64,000 bases of DNA from Pseudomonas fluorescens (lineage in GTDB: Bacteria > Pseudomonadota > Gammaproteobacteria > Pseudomonadales > Pseudomonadaceae), in assembly GCF_900215245.1 (NCBI RefSeq), contig NZ_LT907842.1:1984001-2048000 (forward strand), in the 5' to 3' direction. The notes below the pieces were generated by a model that was not told the DNA's origin, searched no databases, and saw only the letters and a list, made by a program, of their open reading frames with translations. Positions 9,811 to 19,104 of this stretch are shown here, piece after piece. The first letter of the stretch is position 1. Each line of letters begins with the position of its first letter. Both the position numbers and the translations under genes were made by a program.

Positions 9811-11096
9811 TCGACGCCCTCCGCCAATACGGTGATTTCAACCCGACGATTGCGGGCACGGCCTTCGGCAGTGGCATTAGTGGCCACCGGCGTGGTGTCG
9901 CTTCTGCCTTCGGCGCTGAAGCGATCCGCCTGGCCGGTCTTGGCCGCCAGAATCTCCAGCACCGACTTGGCGCGCGCTTCGGACAACGCCCAGTTGGACG
10001 GGAACCGCAGCGTGGCAATCGGGCGGTTATCGCTGTGCCCGGTGACGCGCACCTGGCCCTTGACCTTGCGGATGGCATCGGCGATGCGCAGCATCAGCGG
10101 CTGGTAGTCATCGACAATGCTGGAACTGGCCGACGCGAACAGCTCATCGCCCCGGATCGTCACGACGGAACGGTCGACCTTGTCTTCCACGGCCACGCGG
10201 CCCGCCTTGATGTCTTCCACCAAAAAGCCTGCCAGGCGTGGCCGTTCGATTACTTTCGGTTGCACCACAGGACGGTCGATGGCCTGCACCGGGATCTCGC
10301 CCAGGGCATGGATATTCTTGAACACCGGCTCGGCATCCGATGCCAGTTTCATGCGCAAACCGAACAGCAACGCCAACAGCAGCGCCAGGCCGATGGCCAC
10401 GGCGATCCATGGCGGCATGAATTGCGCCAGGCGATCACGCGCCACAGTCACGCCGCGCCAATGCGGCGACAGCTCACGCTCGTGCTCACCACGGGCGCTG
10501 CGAATGGCCGCGGCAGTGCGTTCACGCAAGGCTTCCAACTGGCTGCGACCGTCGTTCATCACGCGGTAGCGGCCCTCGAAACCCAGGCACATGCACAGGT
10601 ACAACAGCTCCAGCAAATACAGGCGCTCGCGCGGGCTTTGCAGGCAGTGGTCGAGCAACTGGAAGACTTTTTCGCCGCCCCAGGCTTCGTTGTGCACAGT
10701 GATCAACAAGCTCTGTTTGCCCCAGTCGCTGGTGCTGCCCCATGGCGTACTCAACACCGCCTCATCCAGCGCGGTACACAGCGCGTAACGCGCCAGCAGC
10801 ACTTCGTTGCGTGCCACACCGGCGGCTTCGGCGCGTTCTTCGAACTGACGCAAGTAGGCCAGTAACTGCGCGCGCAGACTGGCCGGCGCCGGGTGCGCGA
10901 TGGTGTTGCGCAGGCGTGTCAGCAGCGCGAGCAACGGGCCCGCGGCGCTTTCCAGCGGGTTGAGGCCTTGGCTTTTACCGGTCAGGATTGGCGCGGCCGG
11001 CATCGACAGCGGTGCCGGTTCTGCACGCGCAGGCTCCGGCGCACGGCCACCCGGGCGCGGCATGAACTGGGTGCGGTCATCATCATTGGGATGCAT
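9807..11096 (-). CDS. tssL: TssL (DotU) with C-terminal OmpA-like peptidoglycan-binding domain
   Basis: This 429-residue protein has a variable N-terminal tail, a DotU domain (about 50-225), one membrane segment (about 232-252, WIAVAIGLALLLALLFGL), and a periplasmic OmpA/MotB-like domain with VTGHSDNRP near residue 355 and RARNRRVEI near the end. It is thus the long, 'evolved' form of TssL that anchors the membrane complex to peptidoglycan itself, so no separate TagL/TagN/TagP is needed, and none is present. It lies between tssK (6-base gap) and tssM (overlap). Confidence 0.94.
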   Translation of the reverse strand: MHPNDDDRTQFMPRPGGRAPEPARAEPAPLSMPAAPILTGKSQGLNPLESAAGPLLALLTRLRNTIAHPAPASLRAQLLAYLRQFEERAEAAGVARNEVLLARYALCTALDEAVLSTPWGSTSDWGKQSLLITVHNEAWGGEKVFQLLDHCLQSPRERLYLLELLYLCMCLGFEGRYRVMNDGRSQLEALRERTAAAIRSARGEHERELSPHWRGVTVARDRLAQFMPPWIAVAIGLALLLALLFGLRMKLASDAEPVFKNIHALGEIPVQAIDRPVVQPKVIERPRLAGFLVEDIKAGRVAVEDKVDRSVVTIRGDELFASASSSIVDDYQPLMLRIADAIRKVKGQVRVTGHSDNRPIATLRFPSNWALSEARAKSVLEILAAKTGQADRFSAEGRSDTTPVATNATAEGRARNRRVEITVLAEGVE

Positions 11097-11102
11097 CGCG
11101 GA

Positions 11103-12437
11103 TTATCCTCGGATCGCCCAGAAGGCCAGGTTCAAACCCGGGAACTGCCCGGCGATATGGAAGGCAAAACCGCCGGAGTTGTTCAGTTGCTGCCAGTGTT
11201 CGCTGCCTCGGTCCAACTCGTAATAGGTGCTGCCTGCGTGGTACGGGATCTGCCGTGGCGCCACCGGCAACGGCAGCAGGCCAATGCCCGGCAGTTGCAG
11301 GTTGACCATGTCGCGGATGTGCTCCACCGAGCCGACTTTGCTCTGCTGACCGAAGCGCCCGCGCAGGGTTTCGCCAGGCACGTCGGCGCGCACCACGAGG
11401 ATGAAACTGGCGCTGTCGAGCAGGGTTTTGTCGGCGAGCATCGCCACGTGGATGCCGTAGGCTTTCTCCACAATTGGAATCGGCGTGGCCTTGCTGTCGA
11501 TCAGCATCGACAGCGCTTCACGCAGGGCCGCCATCACCGGGGCGAAGCTCAGGGCCAGGTCGTCGTGCTGGTATTGCGGGTATTCCTGGGGGCGGCGGCC
11601 CGAGGTGGAGAAGGTGGAAAACTCCCCGGCCAGGCTCACCAGCTCGCTGAAAAGACGCTCCGGGTGCAACGGGCTCAACTGGCTGAAATGCTGGAGCAGC
11701 GGCTGCGCGCGGTTGACCAATTGCAGCAGCATGAAATCGGCAATCTCCGAGGCGCCACCGGCGCCCGAGGCAACGACACGGCCCGCCAAGGCTTCGCCGC
11801 GCTGGTGCAGCAGGCCCAGCAATTCGCTGCGAAAGGCCGTCAGCGGTTTGCTCGCGGCCACGTCCAGAACCGGCGGGATGTAGGTGTCATCGAGGACCAA
11901 CGCGCGGTCGGCGCGCTTTTCCTTGATGCGTACCAGGCCGATGGCCGCGTAATCGCTGATGCCATCTTGCGCGGTCAGCAAACGCAGCGCCCGCGAGCCC
12001 ACGGCCACCGGCGCGCGGTTTTCGAACGGAGCGTTGTCGTCACGGACTTCACGCACTTGGCTCACATAGCGCGCGCCGCCAAGGTCTTCGCCGTCGTCGA
12101 CCGTGTCACGGGCGCCCGCGCGCTTGAGCGGCAGGGCCAGGTACACCAGGCCATCGCGCAGGTTATCGTCGATGTTCAACGGGCTCGGCGCCAGGTCGTC
12201 CTGGGGAATATTGAACGGCGTGCCATCAGGCAACAGGCCGCGCGCCGAAACGATCGCCAGCTTGCCCTGCGCCAGCAGGCCCTGGTCGATCAGCAACTCG
12301 GAAAAGCCCCACGCGCCAGCGGATAACGGACGGCTACGGGCGTCGATCAGGTTTTCCAGATAACGGTCATGCTGCTGGAAGTGCTGCGTTCCAATGAACA
12401 TGCCTTCCGACCAGACCACGCGATTGTTCCAGGACAT
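11103..12437 (-). CDS. tssK: TssK baseplate protein
   Basis: This 444-residue protein starts with the family hallmark WNNRVVWSEGMFIGTQHFQQHDRYLE and has full family length. TssK trimers connect the TssEFG baseplate wedge to the TssM-TssL membrane complex. It follows tssJ after an 18-base gap with the ATG at 12437, and the frame has no better start. There is no membrane segment, so it is cytoplasmic. Confidence 0.94.
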   Translation of the reverse strand: MSWNNRVVWSEGMFIGTQHFQQHDRYLENLIDARSRPLSAGAWGFSELLIDQGLLAQGKLAIVSARGLLPDGTPFNIPQDDLAPSPLNIDDNLRDGLVYLALPLKRAGARDTVDDGEDLGGARYVSQVREVRDDNAPFENRAPVAVGSRALRLLTAQDGISDYAAIGLVRIKEKRADRALVLDDTYIPPVLDVAASKPLTAFRSELLGLLHQRGEALAGRVVASGAGGASEIADFMLLQLVNRAQPLLQHFSQLSPLHPERLFSELVSLAGEFSTFSTSGRRPQEYPQYQHDDLALSFAPVMAALREALSMLIDSKATPIPIVEKAYGIHVAMLADKTLLDSASFILVVRADVPGETLRGRFGQQSKVGSVEHIRDMVNLQLPGIGLLPLPVAPRQIPYHAGSTYYELDRGSEHWQQLNNSGGFAFHIAGQFPGLNLAFWAIRG

Positions 12438-12455
12438 GGGGGCTCCGATTGCTTC

Positions 12456-12965
12456 TTATTGGGCAGGGCTGGATGGGGGAACCACGACGTCGGCGCGCAC
12501 GGCGCGCACATCGAGGCTGATCTGGTATTCGGTGTACTGGCGAGCCGGCACATTGAGCACCGTGCGCCATTGCGCGCGGTCCAACTCGCGATAGCCCACC
12601 AGCAAACCGATTTGGCGCGTGGAAGGGTCGAGGTCGCGTTGAATGCTCAATTGCTGGCCGGGTTGGACCATCACTTCGTCCTGGTCCAGCAGGTCCAGGC
12701 CGAGGGTGGATTGCGCACGGTCAGCCAGCGCGAAGTAGTCGGAGCGACTGAAAGTGGCGGCGTTTTTCAGTTCGAAGATGCGCACCCGCACCGGCGCGGC
12801 CTGGCCGTTGGCGCCGGGGTTGAGCCCGTTAATCGCGTGAAAGTGCAACTCGACGGCGGCGGTGTCCGCCTCGGCCTCGGCAACCGCCTGGGGTTTGGCG
12901 GCATCCTTGGCACACGCCGTCAGCAGCAACGCGGTGGCTGCTGCGAGTAAAAACCTGGGAATCAT
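12456..12965 (-). CDS. tssJ: TssJ outer-membrane lipoprotein
   Basis: This 169-residue protein has a signal peptide ending in the lipobox LTAC (cysteine near residue 18), then a small beta-rich domain with the family features FHAINGLNPGANGQ and PVRVRIFELKN. TssJ is the lipoprotein that caps the TssM periplasmic domain at the outer membrane. Residues after the lipidated cysteine are AKD, and a +2 alanine is compatible with outer-membrane sorting. It lies between fha (56-base gap) and tssK. Confidence 0.93.
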   Translation of the reverse strand: MIPRFLLAAATALLLTACAKDAAKPQAVAEAEADTAAVELHFHAINGLNPGANGQAAPVRVRIFELKNAATFSRSDYFALADRAQSTLGLDLLDQDEVMVQPGQQLSIQRDLDPSTRQIGLLVGYRELDRAQWRTVLNVPARQYTEYQISLDVRAVRADVVVPPSSPAQ

Positions 12966-13021
12966 CCTGCGTCCTCAATGACGTACTTAGCTATCCGTTT
13001 TATCCATTACTGCGGCGCGAT

Positions 13022-14365
13022 TTAGCGTCGCTGTCGTGCGCTGTGTTCTTCGTAGGCTCGGCTGAATTCGCGGCCGAACAGGTCCTGGAAATCTTCCTGG
13101 GCCTCGCGGGAAATATTGCTGTAGAGCTCGGTGAACTGCTGCCAGTACTGGGCCTGACGCGAGCCGTTAAAAAGACTCGACAGCCCGCCGGGCTTACCCA
13201 TGCGCTCTTCCAGCTGTGCCGGTTCAAAGCGCGCGAGCAAGTGTTTGATCGCCGCTTCCACACCGGCCATCACCGCCAGTTGGTGGGCGCGCAGGTCGTC
13301 GAAACTGTCGCGCACAGCGACGTCCGGCGCCATAAACGCTTGGTTACCGTGGCGAAGCAGCAGCAGTAAGGCTTCGTCGGCATTCGGCGCGAATTTCAAC
13401 GGATTGTTTTCGGCCGGCCGGATCATCGTCTGCTGCATGCGAAACTCGCCCTTGAGGCTGGCACGGGCACGCAATACATCGATCAGGCCTTCGACCATCA
13501 GCCGATAGCTGCGGCCGATGCTTTCCATTTGCGCGCAGGCGTCGGCTTTGTCGAGGCGCAGCTGGTCAAGGCCGGCGCCGCGCAGGAAGGCTTGCAGCAG
13601 GTCGGGCTGCTGAGTGTCCGGGGTGGTCGGCTGGGCGGTCGGCTGGATGACCGGCTGAACGCTCGGCGCCGGTGGCGGTTCGGGCGGCGCAACAGGCTGA
13701 GGGGCGGTGACGACAGGCGCTGGCGTGTCGCCAAACAGGTCCCAGTCTTCGGGAATGACTGAACCGGATACCACCGGCGGCTCGATCACCGGCACGGCAA
13801 CCGGCGTCGGTGGACGGAAGTCGTGTTGCTCGGAGGGTACGTGGTCCGCCACGGTCGGTGGCGGTACGGTGGTCGGGGTGAGGAAGTCGAACAGATCCGG
13901 CAGCGTGTCCATCGACGACGCACCCTGGAATTGCGGCGCAATCGCCGGCGTCGACGCAGGCGGGTTCACCACCGCCCCCATCAGCGCCTCAAAACTGTTC
14001 GGCGAATCGCCGGCAAACGACTGGCTATCGACGGCTTGCACGTTAAAGTCGATGCGCGCCTGAATTTCGTAATCGCCGATGCGGATCAACTCACCATCTT
14101 GCAACGGCTCGCTGTTACCCCTGCGCATACGGATACCGGCGTTGACCAATTCCACGCCGTTTGTACTGTTATCGGTTAAATAGTAACGACCATCTTTGTA
14201 TTGAATAACGCAGTGCTGTGAAGAGACAAGGCGCTCTGGGTCGGGCAATACCCAGTCATTATCAGAACTGCGGCCAATAGCCATCACGCCCTGATTCATG
14301 GACTTTTCAGGGCATTGCCCAGGGGTAATTTTGTGATAACTAGTGATAGTCAAACACAGCGACAT
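13022..14365 (-). CDS. fha: Fha / TagH, FHA-domain scaffold of the T6SS
   Basis: This 447-residue protein has an N-terminal forkhead-associated domain (about 28-95, with AIGRSSDNDWVLPD and SSQHCVI), a long proline-rich linker (about 150-275), and the C-terminal TagH domain. In HSI-I it is the phosphorylation target of PpkA and its phosphorylated form promotes assembly. The start was placed at the ATG at 14365 because a perfect AAGGAGG lies 5 bases before it; the frame runs seven codons further up without a ribosome site. It heads the minus arm and so should respond directly to the divergent control region. P. aeruginosa fha1 mRNA is a known RsmA target, and the GGAGG leader here would be the place to look. 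Confidence 0.92.
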   Translation of the reverse strand: MSLCLTITSYHKITPGQCPEKSMNQGVMAIGRSSDNDWVLPDPERLVSSQHCVIQYKDGRYYLTDNSTNGVELVNAGIRMRRGNSEPLQDGELIRIGDYEIQARIDFNVQAVDSQSFAGDSPNSFEALMGAVVNPPASTPAIAPQFQGASSMDTLPDLFDFLTPTTVPPPTVADHVPSEQHDFRPPTPVAVPVIEPPVVSGSVIPEDWDLFGDTPAPVVTAPQPVAPPEPPPAPSVQPVIQPTAQPTTPDTQQPDLLQAFLRGAGLDQLRLDKADACAQMESIGRSYRLMVEGLIDVLRARASLKGEFRMQQTMIRPAENNPLKFAPNADEALLLLLRHGNQAFMAPDVAVRDSFDDLRAHQLAVMAGVEAAIKHLLARFEPAQLEERMGKPGGLSSLFNGSRQAQYWQQFTELYSNISREAQEDFQDLFGREFSRAYEEHSARQRR

Positions 14366-14771
14366 CTTGCCTCCTTGCTGATACATCGCGCGCGGTCTAT
14401 CCGGGGGCTACCCAAAGGGGCCCGTCCTCCCGAGAGATCACCGCCAGGTCGTGCAAACGACCTTGAAAATCTGCTTTTGTCAGCATGATCGCTGATCTTA
14501 CCCGGCCTCTATGACAAAAATCCTATCTTGGGGCACCGTTAGACCCGTCAGTCGCGCAAGGTGTTAAACACCGCACATCTGTCACAGAGGGCGAATAGCT
14601 TACCTTGACAAGGCGTAACTACTACACCAAAAATGCACAACTTCTTGAACATCAGTGGTGGCACATTAGTGGCACCTCGACGTATATGACCAAGAAACCA
14701 TGCAAAGTTCATTACGCAACTAATGCATGAATTGCCCGATATCTAACGGGCCGATAGGGAGATCGAATCAA
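14366..14771. promoter_or_regulatory. Divergent T6SS control region (fha / tssA), no gene
   Basis: These 406 bases separate the two T6SS arms. Their composition is less GC-rich than the flanking genes and they hold no credible coding frame. They contain the fha ribosome site, a sigma-54-like element facing tssA (listed separately) and the region before the tssA start. I could not identify a repressor operator or a convincing sigma-70 promoter by eye. Confidence 0.6.
14659..14674 (+). promoter_or_regulatory. Candidate sigma-54 (RpoN) promoter for the tssA arm
   Basis: The sequence TGGCACATTAGTGGCA keeps the GG and GC pairs exactly 10 bases apart and matches TGGCAC-N5-TTGC at all but one position. 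It lies about 110 bases before the tssA start, in the right orientation. RpoN control is known for other Pseudomonas T6SS clusters. No sigma-54 activator gene lies in the window, and one such match can arise by chance. Confidence 0.4.
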
Positions 14772-15791
14772 GTGGATGTGCCGTTGCTGCTCGCCGCCGT
14801 TTCCGCGACTTCGCCTTGTGGCGAAGACATGGAATATGACGCGGACTTTCTCCACCTGGAGCGTGCCGCCAAAGGCCAACCCGAGCGCAGCATGGGCGAC
14901 TCGATCCTGCCCGCTGAACCGCCGGACTGGCGCAGCATCCAGCAGCAAAGCCTCGACTTGCTGCAGCGCAGCAAAGACCTGCGCATCACCCATTTCCTGT
15001 TGCAAAGCTCCCTCGCCCTGCAAGGCCCGGTCGGGCTCGCCGAAGTGCTTACGCTGATCAATGCGCTACTGCGTGAATACTGGGCCGACCTGCACCCGCG
15101 CCTGGATGCCGACGACGATAACGACCCCACCGTGCGCATCAACGCCCTCTCGGGCTTGACCAGCGACGCGACCATTCGTCTGCTGCGCGAAAGTATCCTC
15201 ACGCGCTCACGCACGTTCGGGCCGGTGAGCCTGCGCGCTGCGCTGAACGCCAGCGGCCTGATGAGTTTCCCTGATGAACAACTCGGCGCCCAGCAACTGA
15301 ACGCCGCGTTCCTCGACAGCGACCCGGAACAACTGCAAGCCACCCACGATGCCTTGAGCGCCGCGCGTGCCGCCTGCGAAGCCATCGAACAACAGGTCAG
15401 CGACCAGGTCGGTTCAGCCCAGGGCGTTGACCTCAGCCTGTTGAAGCAACCGCTCAAGCAGGCGCTGCAAGTCCTCAACCAATTCGTACCGAACAGCGAT
15501 ACCCGCAGCGCGCCCGAGGCCGTCAGTGACGACAATGCCCCCTCGGTTGAATACGCTGCTGCCCCCGCCGCACCGCGCCCAACGGGCGACATCGCCAGCC
15601 GCGATGACGTGCTGCGCAGCCTCGACAAGATCCTTGCGTACTACACCCGACACGAGCCTTCGAGCCCGCTGCCGGTGCTGTTGAACCGCGCGAAAAATCT
15701 GGTGCACGCCGACTTCGCGGCCATCGTGCGCAATCTGATTCCCGATGGCATGTCCCAATTTGAAAACCTGCGTGGCCCGGACGGCGAGTAA
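14772..15791 (+). CDS. tssA: TssA (ImpA-type) T6SS assembly cap protein
   Basis: This 339-residue protein opens with the ImpA N-terminal domain (SPCGEDMEYDADF, followed by DWRSIQQQSLDLLQRSKDLR) and ends with a short region containing RSLDKILAYYTRHEPSSPLPVLLNRAK, typical of TssA. TssA links baseplate, tube and sheath during polymerisation. The GTG at 14772 (giving M-DVPLLLAAVS) was chosen because it gives the usual N terminus and follows AGGGAGA. An in-frame ATG at 14727 would add 15 residues that do not look like the family. It is the first gene of the plus arm. Confidence 0.9.
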   Translation: MDVPLLLAAVSATSPCGEDMEYDADFLHLERAAKGQPERSMGDSILPAEPPDWRSIQQQSLDLLQRSKDLRITHFLLQSSLALQGPVGLAEVLTLINALLREYWADLHPRLDADDDNDPTVRINALSGLTSDATIRLLRESILTRSRTFGPVSLRAALNASGLMSFPDEQLGAQQLNAAFLDSDPEQLQATHDALSAARAACEAIEQQVSDQVGSAQGVDLSLLKQPLKQALQVLNQFVPNSDTRSAPEAVSDDNAPSVEYAAAPAAPRPTGDIASRDDVLRSLDKILAYYTRHEPSSPLPVLLNRAKNLVHADFAAIVRNLIPDGMSQFENLRGPDGE

Positions 15792-15845
15792 GCCGCCCGG
15801 CTGTGCAGTAACAACACCGTCGCTCAAGCGACCAGGAGCAGCAAC

Positions 15846-16352
15846 GTGGCGAAGCAAAGTTCTCAGAAATTCATCGCGCGCAACCGTGCGCCTCGAGTGC
15901 AGATCGAGTACGACGTCGAGCTTTACGGCGCCGAGAAAAAGGTCCAGCTGCCCTTCGTAATGGGCGTGATGGCCGACCTCGCCGGCAAGCCTGCCGAACC
16001 GCTCGCCCCTGTGGCCGACCGCAAGTTCCTTGAAGTGGACGTCGATAACTTCGACTCGCGCCTCAAGGCCATGCAGCCGCGTGTGGCGTTCCATGTACCG
16101 AACGAGTTGACCGGCGAAGGTAACCTGAGCCTGGACATCACCTTCGAAAGCATGGACGACTTCAGCCCGGCCGCCGTGGCCCGCAAGGTCGATTCGCTCA
16201 AACAGCTGCTCGAAGCCCGCACCCAGCTCGCCAACCTGCTGACCTACATGGACGGCAAGACCGGCGCTGAAGAAATCATCATGAAAGCGATCAAGGACCC
16301 GGCATTGCTGCAGGCCCTTGCAAGCGCGCCTAAGCCGGCAGGGGACCAGTAA
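15846..16352 (+). CDS. tssB: TssB (VipA) contractile sheath subunit
   Basis: This 168-residue protein starts MAKQSSQKFIARNRAPRVQI and continues with the conserved ELYGAEKKVQLPFVMGVMADL, which marks TssB/VipA. It forms the sheath with TssC; the two C-terminal helices contribute to the ClpV recognition surface. The start is a GTG preceded by AGGAGC. The gene is separated from tssC by 2 bases, consistent with matched synthesis of the heterodimer. Confidence 0.95.
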   Translation: MAKQSSQKFIARNRAPRVQIEYDVELYGAEKKVQLPFVMGVMADLAGKPAEPLAPVADRKFLEVDVDNFDSRLKAMQPRVAFHVPNELTGEGNLSLDITFESMDDFSPAAVARKVDSLKQLLEARTQLANLLTYMDGKTGAEEIIMKAIKDPALLQALASAPKPAGDQ

Positions 16353-16354
16353 TC

Positions 16355-17851
16355 ATGACCGAGAATACCGCCCGCGAAGGCTCCCAGATCCTGGGCGCTA
16401 CCGAAGAAGCCAGCGAGTTCGCGAACCTGCTGTTGCAAGAATTCAAACCCAAGACCGAGCGTGCCCGCGAAGCCGTGGAAACTGCCGTGCGCACCCTGGC
16501 CGAACAGGCTCTGGCGCAGACAGACCTGGTGTCCAATGACGCGATCAAGTCGATTGAATCGATCATCGCCGCCATCGACGCCAAGCTCACCGCCCAGGTT
16601 AACCAGATCATCCATCACCAGGATTTCCAGCAACTGGAAAGCGCCTGGCGTGGCCTGCACTACCTGGTCAACAACACCGAGAGCGATGAGCAGCTGAAGA
16701 TTCGCGTGCTCAACATCTCCAAGCCGGACCTGCACAAGACCCTGAAGAAATTCAAGGGCACCGCGTGGGACCAGAGCCCGATCTTCAAGAAGATGTACGA
16801 AGAAGAATACGGCCAGTTCGGCGGCGAACCTTACGGTTGCCTGGTGGGCGACTACTACTTCGACCAGTCGCCACCCGACGTGGAGCTGCTGGGCGAGCTG
16901 TCGAAAGTCTGCGCCGCCATGCACGCCCCGTTTATCGCTGCGGCTTCGCCGACCGTGATGGGCATGGGCTCCTGGCAGGAACTGTCGAACCCGCGCGACC
17001 TGACCAAGATCTTCACCACCCCGGAATACGCCGGCTGGCGCTCGCTGCGTGAATCGGAAGATTCGCGCTACATCGGCCTGACCATGCCGCGCTTCCTGGC
17101 ACGCCTGCCGTATGGCGCCAAAACCGACCCGGTGGAAGCCTTCGCCTTCGAAGAAAACACCGACGGTGCGGACAGCTCCAAGTACACCTGGGCCAACGCC
17201 GCGTACGCGATGGCGGTGAACATCAACCGTTCGTTCAAACACTACGGCTGGTGCTCGCGCATCCGTGGCGTGGAGTCCGGCGGTGAAGTGGAAAACCTGC
17301 CTGCCCACACGTTCCCGACCGATGACGGCGGTGTGGACATGAAGTGCCCGACCGAAATCGCCATCAGCGACCGCCGCGAAGCGGAACTGGCGAAGAACGG
17401 TTTCATGCCGCTGCTGCACAAGAAAAACACCGACTTCGCCGCCTTCATTGGCGCCCAGTCGTTGCAGAAACCGGCCGAATACGATGACCCGGACGCCACC
17501 GCCAACGCCAACCTGGCCGCGCGCCTGCCGTACCTGTTCGCCACCTGCCGTTTCGCTCACTACCTCAAGTGCATCGTGCGCGACAAAATCGGTTCCTTCA
17601 AAGAGAAGGACGAGATGCAGCGTTGGTTGCAGGACTGGATCCTCAACTACGTCGACGGCGACCCGGCGCACTCCACCGAAACCACCAAGGCCCAGCACCC
17701 GTTGGCTGCCGCCGAAGTGATCGTGGAAGACGTCGAAGGCAACCCGGGTTACTACAACTCGAAGTTCTACCTGCGCCCGCACTATCAGCTGGAAGGGCTG
17801 ACCGTGTCGCTGCGCCTGGTATCGAAGCTGCCGTCGGCGAAAAGCGCGTAA
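16355..17851 (+). CDS. tssC: TssC (VipB) contractile sheath subunit
   Basis: This 498-residue sheath protein is full length and contains the family segments FQQLESAWRGLHYLVNNT, FGGEPYGCLVGDYYFDQSP and CRFAHYLKCIVRDKIGSF. With TssB it polymerises into the sheath that contracts to fire the Hcp tube. It follows tssB directly. The C terminus is followed by a long palindromic repeat that separates it from hcp. Confidence 0.96.
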   Translation: MTENTAREGSQILGATEEASEFANLLLQEFKPKTERAREAVETAVRTLAEQALAQTDLVSNDAIKSIESIIAAIDAKLTAQVNQIIHHQDFQQLESAWRGLHYLVNNTESDEQLKIRVLNISKPDLHKTLKKFKGTAWDQSPIFKKMYEEEYGQFGGEPYGCLVGDYYFDQSPPDVELLGELSKVCAAMHAPFIAAASPTVMGMGSWQELSNPRDLTKIFTTPEYAGWRSLRESEDSRYIGLTMPRFLARLPYGAKTDPVEAFAFEENTDGADSSKYTWANAAYAMAVNINRSFKHYGWCSRIRGVESGGEVENLPAHTFPTDDGGVDMKCPTEIAISDRREAELAKNGFMPLLHKKNTDFAAFIGAQSLQKPAEYDDPDATANANLAARLPYLFATCRFAHYLKCIVRDKIGSFKEKDEMQRWLQDWILNYVDGDPAHSTETTKAQHPLAAAEVIVEDVEGNPGYYNSKFYLRPHYQLEGLTVSLRLVSKLPSAKSA

Positions 17852-17863
17852 GTAGCTGTCGCT

Positions 17864-17960
17864 CGTTCCCACGCTCTGCGTGGGAATGCCGCCCGGGGCG
17901 CTCCGCGTCCCAGTGACGCAGAGCGTCACAGGATGCGTTACCACGCAGAGCGTGGGAACG
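17864..17960. repeat. Palindromic intergenic repeat between tssC and hcp
   Basis: Perfect 20-base inverted arms (CGTTCCCACGCTCTGCGTGG at 17864-17883 and its complement at 17941-17960) enclose further self-complementary pieces (GACGCAGAGCGTCAC). Each arm is itself a near-palindrome, which is the make-up of a REP doublet (REPIN-like) common in fluorescent pseudomonads. It lies inside the T6SS operon, so it may act as an mRNA processing or stabilising structure between tssC and hcp. Confidence 0.75.
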
Positions 17961-18006
17961 ATCAGCGTTAATAAATTCTGTGGCTGAGACCACACAGGGA
18001 GAAAAC

Positions 18007-18495
18007 ATGGCTGTTGATATTTTCATCAAGATCGGCGACATCAAGGGCGAGTCCATGGACAAGGCCCACAAGGACGAAATCGACGTGCTGAACTGGAGCT
18101 GGGGCATGGCCCAGTCCGGCAACATGCATGTTGGCGGTGGCGGCGGCGCGGGCAAGGTGAATATCCAGGACCTGTCGCTGACCAAGTACGTCGACAAGGC
18201 GTCGCCGAACCTGATGATGCACTGCGCCAGCGGCAAGCACATCGACAAGGTCAAGCTGACCGTGCGCAAGGCCGGTGGTGAAAGCCAGGTCGAGTACATG
18301 GTGATCAACCTGGAAGAAGTGCTGGTCACGTCCCTGAGCACCGGCGGCTCGGGCACTGATGATCGCCTGACCGAAAACGTCACCCTGAACTTCGCCCAAG
18401 TGATGGTCGACTACCAGCCGCAGAAAGCCGACGGCACCAAAGACGGCGGCGCGATCAAGTTTGGCTGGAACATCCGTTCCAACACCAAACGCTGA
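18007..18495 (+). CDS. hcp: Hcp tube protein
   Basis: This 162-residue Hcp starts MAVDIFIKIGDIKGESMDKAH, has the central VNIQDLSLTKYVDKASPNLM loop and ends in GGAIKFGWNIRSNTKR, close to the Hcp1 form of HSI-I. Hexamer rings stack into the tube expelled by the sheath, and the lumen can carry small effectors. The ATG at 18007 follows CAGGGAGAAAAC. No TagJ gene follows it, unlike the P. aeruginosa HSI-I order. Confidence 0.96.
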   Translation: MAVDIFIKIGDIKGESMDKAHKDEIDVLNWSWGMAQSGNMHVGGGGGAGKVNIQDLSLTKYVDKASPNLMMHCASGKHIDKVKLTVRKAGGESQVEYMVINLEEVLVTSLSTGGSGTDDRLTENVTLNFAQVMVDYQPQKADGTKDGGAIKFGWNIRSNTKR

Positions 18496-18505
18496 TAGCC
18501 CAGGA

Positions 18506-18528
18506 GGCCGTAGCCCTGCGCTACGGCC
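18506..18528 (+). terminator. Hairpin after hcp, possible partial terminator or mRNA stabiliser
   Basis: GGCCGTAG and CTACGGCC flank a 7-base loop 11 bases after the hcp stop. No T run follows, so a full intrinsic terminator is unlikely. A 3' stabilising stem would allow much more Hcp than downstream baseplate proteins. Confidence 0.45.
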
Positions 18529-18588
18529 CCCGGCACCGGCCCTGCTGCACAACCGTCCCTCTCACAACCCGTCCGTGGAGCTGCTTTG

Positions 18589-19104
18589 GTGGTAACTGAA
18601 ATCGCTTCCCGCGACCGTCTGCAACCGTCCTTGCTGGACCGGCTGACCGACGACGACCCAACCAATCCCAAGGAAAGCGCCGACAAACGCGTGCTGTCCC
18701 TGACCCAATTGAAAGCCTCGGTTCTGCGCGACCTGGCGTGGCTGCTCAACACCACGTCGTTGCTGGATGCCGATGCCACGCTGCACACCGCGGCCGGTAC
18801 GTCGGTGGTCAATTACGGCCTGCCGGCACTGGCTGGCAACAGCGTTTCCAGTGTTGACATCAAGGCCCTGGAAGCCCTGATCTACCAGGCGATTGCCACC
18901 TTTGAGCCACGTATTCTGCGCCACACACTGCGCGTCAAAGCCCGCGTCGGCCATGGCGAGATGAACCACAATGCGCTGAGCTTCGAGATCGAAGGCGACC
19001 TGTGGGCACAGCCGGTGCCGTTGCGCCTGTTGCTGCAAACCGACCTCGACCTGGAGTCCGGGCATGTGCGCGTAGTGAATGCCGACCAGCGGAGACGCCC
19101 ATGA
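18589..19104 (+). CDS. tssE: TssE, gp25-like baseplate protein
   Basis: This roughly 171-residue protein has the N-terminal element [17 protein letters not shown] and the gp25-like core ending in [30 protein letters not shown], where the [12 protein letters not shown] strand is typical of TssE. It is the baseplate protein that nucleates the sheath. The start is GTG at 18589, 8 bases after GTGGAG; a TTG one codon earlier is also possible. The stop overlaps the tssF start as ATGA. Confidence 0.92.
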   Translation: MVTEIASRDRLQPSLLDRLTDDDPTNPKESADKRVLSLTQLKASVLRDLAWLLNTTSLLDADATLHTAAGTSVVNYGLPALAGNSVSSVDIKALEALIYQAIATFEPRILRHTLRVKARVGHGEMNHNALSFEIEGDLWAQPVPLRLLLQTDLDLESGHVRVVNADQRRRP

